This document shows positions 1 through 5,235 of a DNA stretch of 6,499 nt, piece by piece. The notes beneath the pieces are model-generated. The model was not told the DNA's origin. It did no database searches and worked only from the letters and a program-made list of their open reading frames with translations. Positions within the stretch are counted from its first letter, which is position 1. Every line of letters starts with the position of its first letter. The position numbers and the translations under genes are program-made. Where the stretch lies: positions 1 through 6,499 of the forward strand of contig DFHL01000017.1 of the NCBI GenBank assembly GCA_002371315.1, in the 5' to 3' direction. Origin of the DNA: Bacteroidales bacterium UBA3724 (GTDB lineage: Bacteria > Bacteroidota > Bacteroidia > Bacteroidales > P3).

Positions 1-1
1 C

Positions 2-358
2 GGCTTCCCGCTGCGGTGTGCCTATAGCTCGGCCAAGCACGCTCTGTATGGCTTTTTCGAGACTGTTCAGGCCGAGACCTATGACCAGAACATCCGCGTC
101 ACCATCGTCTGTCCGGGACGCGTGCAGACCAACATTTCAAAGTACGCCCTCGAAAAGGACGGCCGTCAGCACGGCAAGATGGATGCAGGCCAGGCCGGTG
201 GCGTCACGCCGCAACAGGCTGCAGACAAAATCGTCAAGGCTGTCTATAAGAAGAAACGCGAAGTCCTTGTAGGTCGCTACGAGCTGCTGATGGCCTACAT
301 CAAGCAGTACTTCCCCGGACTTGCCGCACGACTGGCAAGAAAAATTAAGCCAATGTAA
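2..358 (+). CDS. SDR-family NAD(P)-dependent oxidoreductase, C-terminal part (5' end outside window)
   Basis: The 118 visible codons form the C-terminal half of a classical short-chain dehydrogenase/reductase, a cytosolic NAD(P)(H)-dependent Rossmann-fold enzyme. The catalytic YxxxK motif is present as YSSAK (nt 23-37) and is followed by a helix ending FFETVQAE. A beta strand then leads into a PGRVQT segment (nt 113-130), matching the family's PGxVxT cofactor loop. The tail is basic (ends ARLARKIKPM), with an LLMAYIKQYFP stretch that may be a substrate-lid or membrane-associating helix. The N-terminal TGxxxGxG cofactor motif and the catalytic Ser lie upstream of the window. The substrate cannot be deduced; DHRS7-like and other broad SDR groups look similar. 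The stop is 36 bp before the outer-membrane protein gene, so the two could be co-transcribed. The family call is firm and the specific function unknown. Confidence 0.9.
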   Translation, partial: GFPLRCAYSSAKHALYGFFETVQAETYDQNIRVTIVCPGRVQTNISKYALEKDGRQHGKMDAGQAGGVTPQQAADKIVKAVYKKKREVLVGRYELLMAYIKQYFPGLAARLARKIKPM

Positions 359-394
359 ACAAACCCTTTAATACTTAAAAAAAAAACTTTAATT

Positions 395-1012
395 ATGACA
401 GTTCTTCTGTGCGTGGCTGCCGTGTGCGGCGCACAGGAAACTAAAGGCGGCTTTATGGCCGAGGTCGGTCTTGGTTTCTCCAAGTTCGGTAACTATGCAC
501 CTGTTTCGGTTTTCGTCGATCCTACCGAAGCTTACAGCATGATTCCTTCGGAACATATCACGCTGGGTTATCGCTTCAAGAGCAATATGTTCCTTGGTCT
601 CAACATTGGCTCTCGCGGTGGCAACACCTCGTTTCGTTATTTGGACGAGAACTTCTTCGATATCGACATTATGGCCGAAGTGCGTCGTATATTCCCGCTG
701 GGCCATCGCTTTGAGTTCGAGGCTGGCGCCGCCCTGGGTTATCTGCTTCACGGCAATGCCTACGAATTTGGTGGTAACACAGAGTCGGCTTCGCGCGGCG
801 GTTTCAGCTGCCACGTGCTGATGGGTGTCAACTACCGCCTCAGCGAGAAGACTTATATCGGCCTTCATGCCCAGCTGCCCTACTATGCCAACATTGGCAG
901 CGACGGTGCTGAGTTGCCCACCGGTTTCACCGCAGCAACGGGCCTTGAGGCCACCACTGCTCCTGCTCTGAGTGGCTACAGCCTGCAAGCCTCGGTAGGT
1001 ATCCGCTTCTAA
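395..1012 (+). CDS. Small outer-membrane beta-barrel protein
   Basis: Predicted secreted porin-like protein of 205 residues. The N-terminus is hydrophobic (TVLLCVAAVCGA) and ends in a plausible signal peptidase I site before Gln14. The mature part alternates amphipathic strands rich in Gly and aromatics with polar turns: MAEVGLGFSKF, HITLGYRFKS, MFLGLNIGSR, DIDIMAEVRRIF, FEFEAGAALGYLL, FSCHVLMGVNYRL and TYIGLHAQLPYY. It closes with SLQASVGIRF, whose terminal Phe is the usual C-terminal signature for BAM-mediated insertion. About 8 strands fit an OmpA/OmpX-like barrel without a peptidoglycan-binding domain. The annotated ATG gives a signal peptide with no basic N-region. The codons just upstream (from nt 371) read ILKKKTLI in the same frame and would supply one, but no standard start codon exists there. 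The function beyond an OM barrel is not recognisable. The gene ends before a hairpin shared with the convergent dusB. Confidence 0.82.
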   Translation: MTVLLCVAAVCGAQETKGGFMAEVGLGFSKFGNYAPVSVFVDPTEAYSMIPSEHITLGYRFKSNMFLGLNIGSRGGNTSFRYLDENFFDIDIMAEVRRIFPLGHRFEFEAGAALGYLLHGNAYEFGGNTESASRGGFSCHVLMGVNYRLSEKTYIGLHAQLPYYANIGSDGAELPTGFTAATGLEATTAPALSGYSLQASVGIRF

Positions 1013-1034
1013 AAGAAACGAACATACAATAACG

Positions 1035-1067
1035 AGAGAACCCCACGCGGCAAGTGTGGGGTTCTCT
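1035..1067. terminator. Bidirectional hairpin terminator between convergent genes
   Basis: A perfect 12-bp inverted repeat (1035-1046 with 1056-1067, core GAGAACCCCAC) has a 9-nt loop that can close further by a G-U and a C-G pair. It sits between the stop of the outer-membrane protein gene (+) and the stop of the dus gene (-). On the + strand it is followed by TATTTTG, and on the - strand by a moderately T-rich stretch (CGTTATTGTATGTT). The position and symmetry suggest it terminates both transcripts. The T-tracts are short, so efficiency is uncertain. Confidence 0.8.
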
Positions 1068-1084
1068 TATTTTGTAGATTCTTG

Positions 1085-2092
1085 TTATTCTGCATAATGT
1101 GCATCGATCTGGTCGAGGACGGCCAGCACCTCGTCGAGGGTGGTGACGGTGACGAGGGGGATGCGGAAACGCTTGAAATCGAAGAGGCCGCGGAAGTAGG
1201 CGCCGTAGTGTTTGCGCATCTCGAAGATGGCTTGACGCTCGCCTTTGAAATCGACAGCGGCCAGAAGATGCTCGCGACAGACGGCAACACGGTCGGAAAC
1301 GGAAATGTTGGAACTGAGATGTGAGAACTGAGATGTGAGAGTTGAGGAAGAAGACTGCATCAGCTCTTTGGTCTGCTCGAATATCCATGGGTTGCCGATG
1401 GCGGCGCGGCCGATGAGGATGCCGTCGACACCATAGCGTTGGCGGGATTCGAGGGCCTGCTGCGGTGTGGTGATGTCGCCGTTGCCGAAGACGGGTATGT
1501 GCAGGCGCGGGTTGGCTTTGGTTTCGCCGATGAGCGTCCAGTCGGCCTCGCCGCGGTACATCTGCGACTTGGTGCGTCCGTGGATACTGATGGCGGCGAT
1601 GCCGACGTCCTGCAGCTGCTCGGCGAGGGTGACGATAATCTTGTTGTCGTCGTCATAGCCGAGACGTGTCTTGACGGTGACGGGCAGGGGTGAGCGCTTG
1701 ACGAGCGAGGCGGTGATGGCCACCAGTTTGTCAGGCTCTTTGAGCATCCCCGAGCCGGCACCCTTGCCGGCCACTTTGCGCACGGGGCAGCCCCAGTTGA
1801 TGTCGATAAAGTCGGGCTGGGCGTCGGCAACAACGTCGATGCAACGCAGCAACGAGTCTTCGTCGTTGCCGAAAACCTGTATGCCGATGGGACGTTCAAA
1901 ATCAGCAAAGAGCATTTTGCGACGGCTCTTCTCGGCATCGCGGATGAGGGCTTCGCTGGCGATGAACTCGCTGATGAGCACATCGGCCCCGTGCCGCTTG
2001 CAGAGCTGACGGAACGGCAGGTCGGTGATGTCGTCCATCGGCGACAAAAACAGCGGAAATTCGCCCAATTCTATGTTGCCTATTTTGACCAT
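1085..2092 (-). CDS. dusB: tRNA-dihydrouridine synthase, DusB type
   Basis: FMN-dependent enzyme that reduces uridine to dihydrouridine in tRNA D-loops using NAD(P)H, in the cytosol. It has 335 residues, normal for the family. The TIM barrel opens with LFLSPMDDITDLPFRQL (FMN/substrate region). DINWGCPVRKVAGKGAGSGML (about 97-117) carries the catalytic Cys102. KTRLG (Lys141), the HGRTKSQMYRGEADW segment (His171), GNGDI (203-207) and GILIGRAAIGNPWIF (224-238) complete the FMN phosphate and active-site motifs. The C-terminal helical tRNA-binding domain follows (about 266-335, EMRKHYGAYFRG). Between barrel and helical domain lies a Ser-rich linker (about 247-266) encoded by a 7-bp tandem repeat. 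The ATG at 2092 leaves a 59-bp divergent region with cdd. A good -7/-33 promoter overlaps the cdd start. DusB is the best subgroup match; DusA or DusC is less likely. Confidence 0.95.
   Translation of the reverse strand: MVKIGNIELGEFPLFLSPMDDITDLPFRQLCKRHGADVLISEFIASEALIRDAEKSRRKMLFADFERPIGIQVFGNDEDSLLRCIDVVADAQPDFIDINWGCPVRKVAGKGAGSGMLKEPDKLVAITASLVKRSPLPVTVKTRLGYDDDNKIIVTLAEQLQDVGIAAISIHGRTKSQMYRGEADWTLIGETKANPRLHIPVFGNGDITTPQQALESRQRYGVDGILIGRAAIGNPWIFEQTKELMQSSSSTLTSQFSHLSSNISVSDRVAVCREHLLAAVDFKGERQAIFEMRKHYGAYFRGLFDFKRFRIPLVTVTTLDEVLAVLDQIDAHYAE
1305..1346 (-). repeat. 7-bp tandem repeat array inside dusB
   Basis: Read on the + strand, six consecutive heptamers follow an AnnTGAG pattern: ATGTTGG, AACTGAG, ATGTGAG, AACTGAG, ATGTGAG, AGTTGAG. 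The core is an exact duplicated 14-mer (1311-1324 and 1325-1338). On the coding strand the unit is CTCAnnT. The array is 42 bp, or 14 codons, so its presence keeps the frame. It encodes most of the Ser/Thr-rich linker between the FMN barrel and the helical domain of the tRNA-dihydrouridine synthase. Confidence 0.85.
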
Positions 2093-2105
2093 CTACAATA
2101 ATTTG
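2076..2105 (+). promoter_or_regulatory. Weak candidate promoter for cdd
   Basis: TTG at 2076-2078 and TAATTTG at 2099-2105 are separated by 20 bp. The second element is one base short of TAnnTTTG, so the match is imperfect. It lies over the start codon of dusB on the opposite strand and would give a leader of about 40 nt to the cdd ATG. No better match was seen in the 59-bp intergenic region. Confidence 0.3.
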
Positions 2106-2135
2106 TATGTTTTCGCGTTAAGCCGAAACGAAATG

Positions 2136-2167
2136 CAAAAATAGCAAAAAGATGGAACGCACACAAA
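2136..2167 (-). promoter_or_regulatory. Predicted Bacteroidetes-type promoter for dusB
   Basis: On the minus strand a TATTTTTG -7 element (2143 down to 2136) fits the Bacteroidetes consensus TAnnTTTG. A TTTG -33 element (2167 down to 2164) lies 20 bp upstream of it, within the usual 19-21 bp. Transcription would start near 2129, giving a leader of about 35-40 nt. The -33 box lies inside the first codons of cdd, so the two divergent genes share this DNA. Predicted from sequence only. Confidence 0.6.
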
Positions 2168-2616
2168 CAATAAAATACGAGGAGTGTAGGCTGGAGGAAC
2201 TGAGCCCCAGCGACCGAGCCTTGATGGACGAGGCAATCGCGGCAACGGGAAGCGCATACGCGCCGTACTCCAACTTCAAGGTCGGGGCGGCCGTACGGCT
2301 TGACAACGGCACAATAGTGAGAGGCAGCAACCAGGAGAACGTTGCCTATCCGAGTGGCCTGTGTGCCGAGCGGACAGCGCTGTTCGCTGCTTCGGCCCAG
2401 CATTCGGGACACGCAGTCGAGGCTTTGGCGATAGTGGCGCGCAATCCGCAGGAGGCCTTGGTGGGAGCGATGCCATGCGGCGCATGCCGCCAGGTAATGG
2501 CGGAGCAGGAGGGAAAACAAGGGAAAAGAATGCGGGTGATATGCTATGTGTCGGCCGACAAAATATTGATTTTTGAGGGTATAGAGTCGCTCTTGCCATT
2601 TGTTTTCACGATGTGA
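2152..2616 (+). CDS. cdd: Cytidine deaminase
   Basis: Zinc-dependent hydrolytic deaminase that converts cytidine and deoxycytidine to uridine and deoxyuridine in pyrimidine salvage, in the cytosol. The 154 residues fit the short homotetrameric class. Signature elements: the substrate loop YAPYSNFKVGAAV (37-48); NQENVAYPSGLCAERTALF (60-78), in which Cys71 is a zinc ligand and Glu73 the proton shuttle; and PCGACRQVM (108-116), supplying zinc ligands Cys109 and Cys112. The three-Cys ligand set is typical of tetrameric CDAs. The N-terminal approximately 20 residues are an extra acidic leader before the core, common in Bacteroidetes forms. The ATG is preceded by an A-rich stretch (GCAAAAATAGCAAAAAG), the usual substitute for a Shine-Dalgarno site in this phylum. 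It diverges from dusB, with no obvious functional link. Confidence 0.95.
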   Translation: MERTQTIKYEECRLEELSPSDRALMDEAIAATGSAYAPYSNFKVGAAVRLDNGTIVRGSNQENVAYPSGLCAERTALFAASAQHSGHAVEALAIVARNPQEALVGAMPCGACRQVMAEQEGKQGKRMRVICYVSADKILIFEGIESLLPFVFTM

Positions 2617-2623
2617 GACAAAT
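2598..2623 (+). other. Dyad symmetry across the cdd stop codon
   Basis: ATTTGTTT (2598-2605) pairs with AGACAAAT (2616-2623) including one T-G pair. CAC/GTG closes inside it around a GAT loop with one bulged T. The stem overlaps the cdd stop codon and is followed about 10 nt later by a short T run (2633-2637). It is AT-rich and the T run is displaced, so at best it is a weak terminator or 3'-end stabilising hairpin. Confidence 0.3.
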
Positions 2624-2695
2624 CGGAGTGTGGTTTTTAATATCTTGTTATACAGAAATGTACTAAATTTCGACAAAAAAGTTTTCGGCTGAATG

Positions 2696-2726
2696 CTTGT
2701 CGGTCGGATTTTTCTTTGTACTTTTG
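2696..2726 (+). promoter_or_regulatory. Predicted promoter of the PpiD-like gene
   Basis: CTTG at 2696-2699 and TACTTTTG at 2719-2726 are separated by 19 bp. This is a full match to the Bacteroidetes -7 element TAnnTTTG and a TTG-type -33 element. Transcription would begin near 2732, leaving an AT-rich leader of about 60 nt before the ATG at 2793. It lies in the 176-bp gap after cdd, so the downstream gene appears to be independently transcribed. Confidence 0.7.
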
Positions 2727-2792
2727 CAAACTTGTTTCGTAAGCAAGAGACAAAATATAAATGTTGAAAATAATTAAAAAATAATAACAGCA

Positions 2793-4919
2793 ATGGGAAT
2801 TATTGGAAAAATCAGAAAACATTCGTGGATAGCGGTTCTCATCGTCGGTATCGCTATCGTGGCATTCATTATCGGCGACTTACAGAAAAACCGTAAGCAA
2901 CCTTATTTTGCCAAAATGGACGGGGAAGAAATCACATACGACTATTTCAACGCCCGTGTGATGCAGCGCGAAGAGGATTACCAAATGCGTGGCAACAGCA
3001 GCTATTCCTTCAAGGAGAGCGTGTGGCAAGAAATTGTTCAGGAACGTCTGCTTGGCAAAGAAATCAACGCCCTTGGTATCGACGTGACCGATGCAGAGGT
3101 GAGCGACATGTATGTAGGCCGCTTCATCCATCAGAACCTGTTGCAGCAGTTCACCAATCCTCAGACCGGTCAGTATGACCGTCAGGGAATCAGCAACTAT
3201 GTGCGCCAGATTGATGAGATGCCGGACACTATGATGGCCAAAATACAATGGTTGAGATATCAGGAGCAGCTGCGTGACGACCGCCAGCGCACCAAATATT
3301 TTGCTATGGTGCAGAGCGGTATGTACATGCCTAAGGCAATTGCTGAGAAGATAGCAGAAATGAGTTCGAAGCAGTCGGATGTCCGCGTCGCCGGTCTGTC
3401 GTATGCACAGGCAGCAGACGTGCAGGTGGATATTACCGATGCCGACTACCAGAAATATTTCGAGAGCCACAAGAAAGAGCTGAATCGCGACGTGTTCCGT
3501 ATGGACAACCGCGAACAGCGCGAGGTGGCATACGCTGTGTTCACCGCTCAGCCGTCGCAGAAAGACATGATGGACATCGACCAGGAAGTCGGTGAATGGT
3601 GGAGCGAGATGCAGGGCATGGAAGAAGGCGAACTGATTGACTTCGTCAACATGCACGGTGGCTACGATTCGATATATGTCAGCAGCACTTTGTTCGCTGC
3701 TCCGCTCGACACCGTTCTGAAAGGCTCGCATGCAGGCAGCGAAATCTCTCCCATGGTGGTTCCTGCACTGCTGAAGGACGATCTGCGCCGCAATGCTTAT
3801 GGCATGTATGTCATGGGCAAGGTCCTGAAGACCGAAATGCGTCCCGACAGCGTTCGCGCTTCTGTAATCTTCATTCCCAACAACAATTACAACCCCAATA
3901 TCGGACGTACTGTCGAATCGGCCGATCATCTGAAAGACAGTGCCATGGCAATGATCAAGTCAGGAATGCCTTTCGAAGAGGCTGTGCGTCAGTTCTCAAT
4001 CGACACCACTAATGGTGGAGACCTTGACTGGCGTAAGGACGGTACACTGGTTTTCGGTGACGAAATTGTTCACCACGGTGTAGGCGAAGTATTCGAGAAA
4101 GAGATCCCCGGCAAGGCTGGACACTACATCGTCAAGGTGACCGGCAAAACAGCCCCGAGCATGAAATACCGTGTGGCATTGGCCCAGAAGATGATTACTC
4201 CCAGTAGCGACACCGAGAAAGATGTCCGCGACCGCGCTAACCAGTTTGCAAGCCAATACACCACATGCCAGGCTATGATCGACGGAGCACAGAGCGAGAA
4301 TATCCAGATGCGCAGCGCACTGCTTATTTCGATGAGCGACTCGCTCACCGGATTTGCCAATACTCGCGACGCCGTCCGCTGGGCATTCAACGAGAAGACC
4401 ATGACAGGTGCCGTCAGCGGCGAGGTCTACAACTCGGACTACAGCTACATCGTTGTAGGACTCCGTGAAATATATGTTCCGAACAATCTGACTCTTGATC
4501 AGGCTCGTCCGCTGATGGAGAACCGCATTCGTATTGAAAAACTTGGCGATCAGCTTGCTGCCAAGGCTGAAGAGGCTATGAAAGGCAAACAGGACATCAC
4601 CGCAATAGCACAGGCTATGAATACGACGGTAGATACTGTTGCAGGCGTGACATTCGGCGGATATCTTGGACGTAACGGCATGGAGCCCAAAGTCACATCG
4701 GCTATCGCTGCCAAGAAGGACACCGGCATCATCGGCCCCATCAAGGGTGCCAGCGGTGTATACGTCATCAGCGTAGACTCAAACAGCAAGGTCGAAAACA
4801 TAAATGCCGACAATATCCGCCAGCGTTTCGAAAGCGTCGGAATGAGTGGTCTCAATTACCTTGTTCCTGTGCTGCAGAACCGCGTGAAGATGGTCGACAA
4901 CAGACTTATGTATATGTAA
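2793..4919 (+). CDS. Membrane-anchored PpiD/SurA-like peptidylprolyl isomerase (periplasmic folding factor)
   Basis: Large 708-residue periplasmic chaperone of the kind Bacteroidetes carry in place of PpiD. Residues about 10-30 (SWIAVLIVGIAIVAFIIGDL) form one inner-membrane anchor behind a basic N-terminus. Residues about 35-200 resemble the SurA/PpiD N-terminal chaperone domain (DGEEITYDYFNARVMQREEDY; WQEIVQERLLGKEINALGIDVTDAEVSDM). A parvulin-like domain spans about 350-450, with GMPFEEAVRQFSIDTTNGGDLDW (391-413) and the closing GHYIVKV (His444). The usual HIL motif at its start is RASVIFI here, so the first active-site His is missing. A further helical and GxxGVYVISV segment ends in VDNRLMYM, a tail style typical of these proteins. 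The expected role is assisting folding of exported and outer-membrane proteins. It has its own promoter and a strong terminator, so it is probably monocistronic. Isomerase activity is uncertain. Confidence 0.9.
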   Translation: MGIIGKIRKHSWIAVLIVGIAIVAFIIGDLQKNRKQPYFAKMDGEEITYDYFNARVMQREEDYQMRGNSSYSFKESVWQEIVQERLLGKEINALGIDVTDAEVSDMYVGRFIHQNLLQQFTNPQTGQYDRQGISNYVRQIDEMPDTMMAKIQWLRYQEQLRDDRQRTKYFAMVQSGMYMPKAIAEKIAEMSSKQSDVRVAGLSYAQAADVQVDITDADYQKYFESHKKELNRDVFRMDNREQREVAYAVFTAQPSQKDMMDIDQEVGEWWSEMQGMEEGELIDFVNMHGGYDSIYVSSTLFAAPLDTVLKGSHAGSEISPMVVPALLKDDLRRNAYGMYVMGKVLKTEMRPDSVRASVIFIPNNNYNPNIGRTVESADHLKDSAMAMIKSGMPFEEAVRQFSIDTTNGGDLDWRKDGTLVFGDEIVHHGVGEVFEKEIPGKAGHYIVKVTGKTAPSMKYRVALAQKMITPSSDTEKDVRDRANQFASQYTTCQAMIDGAQSENIQMRSALLISMSDSLTGFANTRDAVRWAFNEKTMTGAVSGEVYNSDYSYIVVGLREIYVPNNLTLDQARPLMENRIRIEKLGDQLAAKAEEAMKGKQDITAIAQAMNTTVDTVAGVTFGGYLGRNGMEPKVTSAIAAKKDTGIIGPIKGASGVYVISVDSNSKVENINADNIRQRFESVGMSGLNYLVPVLQNRVKMVDNRLMYM

Positions 4920-4945
4920 TATAAGTAATGACTTATAAAAAAAGG

Positions 4946-4979
4946 AAGGCGGTGTAGGGAAAAATGCACCGCCTTTTTT
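4946..4979 (+). terminator. Intrinsic terminator after the PpiD-like gene
   Basis: AAGGCGGTGTA (4946-4956) pairs with TGCACCGCCTT (4965-4975) through 11 pairs including one G-U, around an 8-nt loop. The T run at 4974-4979 follows directly. The GC-rich stem with adjacent T6 is a textbook rho-independent terminator, 26 nt after the stop codon. A-rich sequence before the stem gives partial symmetry. Confidence 0.92.
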
Positions 4980-4980
4980 A

Positions 4981-5001
4981 AAAATTAAAAATTAAGAATT
5001 A
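4981..5001. repeat. AT-rich 7-bp tandem repeat (left array)
   Basis: Three tandem heptamers, AAAATTA, AAAATTA and AGAATTA, follow directly after the terminator T run. The same 7-bp period resumes on the far side of the 200-bp inverted-repeat element at 5215-5235. No coding role is visible. Confidence 0.75.
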
Positions 5002-5010
5002 ATAAAGGGC

Positions 5011-5210
5011 ACCTCTAAAATTTCTTTCAAACGGCGTGGTATGCCTGCGAATACCTAATGAGTAAAGAAAATGCAATGAGCAATTAAACGAATTGAGTCC
5101 GACATTTGATTAAACTATGAAGGAGGACGTAGCTGCCCACTCGCAGGCTCCTCTACGCGCTCCACAGGAGCTTGTACCAAGCAAAACGCAAATTAAACGA
5201 TTTTAGAGGT
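5011..5210. mobile_element. 200-bp MITE-like element with 11-bp terminal inverted repeats
   Basis: ACCTCTAAAAT at 5011-5021 and its exact reverse complement at 5200-5210 bound a 200-bp segment with no gene-sized ORF. Inside are a hairpin (GGTAT 5038-5042 with ATACC 5051-5055), an 8-bp inverted pair (GCCTGCGA 5043-5050 and TCGCAGGC 5141-5148), and a hairpin arm pair GCTCCT (5147-5152) / AGGAGC (5166-5171). The 10-mer AATTAAACGA occurs directly repeated at 5082-5091 and 5191-5200. The segment at 5121-5178 is much more GC-rich than the flanks. The size, terminal repeats and lack of a transposase fit a non-autonomous miniature transposable element or an extragenic repeat family. No clear target-site duplication abuts the ends. 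A structured RNA closed by the terminal stem is an alternative. A 29-codon ATG frame (5117-5206) is probably incidental. Confidence 0.55.
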
Positions 5211-5214
5211 TTCA

Positions 5215-5235
5215 TAAATTAAAAATCAAAATTGA
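5215..5235. repeat. AT-rich 7-bp repeat (right array) covering the next gene's start
   Basis: Degenerate heptamers TAAATTA, AAAATCA and AAATTGA continue the period of the array at 4981-5001. The 11-mer AAATTAAAAAT is identical at 4982-4992 and 5216-5226. The last unit contains the TTG start codon of the following membrane-protein gene, so the array also serves as its A-rich translation leader. Confidence 0.55.

Noticed and set aside
389..988. 199-codon open frame antisense to the outer-membrane protein gene
   Set aside because: The beta-barrel reading has a signal peptide, strand pattern and terminal Phe. The antisense frame has no protein-like features.
2727..2792. Riboswitch or leader structure before the PpiD-like gene
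   Set aside because: The leader is short and AT-rich with only a 4-bp CTTG/CAAG stem, not enough for a regulatory RNA.
2880..3929. 349-codon open frame antisense to the PpiD-like gene
   Set aside because: It lies fully inside a well-supported gene on the other strand, has no recognisable domain, and looks like a codon-bias shadow.
5117..5206. 29-codon ORF inside the 200-bp element, ATG at 5117 and TAG within the right terminal repeat
   Set aside because: It is short, has no domain, and ends in the inverted repeat. An A/G-rich stretch after the ATG is not a ribosome site. It would matter only if the frame is conserved among copies of the element.
5011..5210. Known small RNA such as 6S RNA, based on about 200 nt closed by a terminal stem
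   Set aside because: No Bacteroidetes promoter is seen on either side, no terminator follows, and the internal layout does not match a family I can recognise. Kept as an element with possible RNA structure.
4920..5231. CRISPR array or attachment site
   Set aside because: The repeats are 7-bp AT-rich units and one pair of inverted ends. There are no regularly spaced 20-40 bp repeats, cas genes, integrase or tRNA end.
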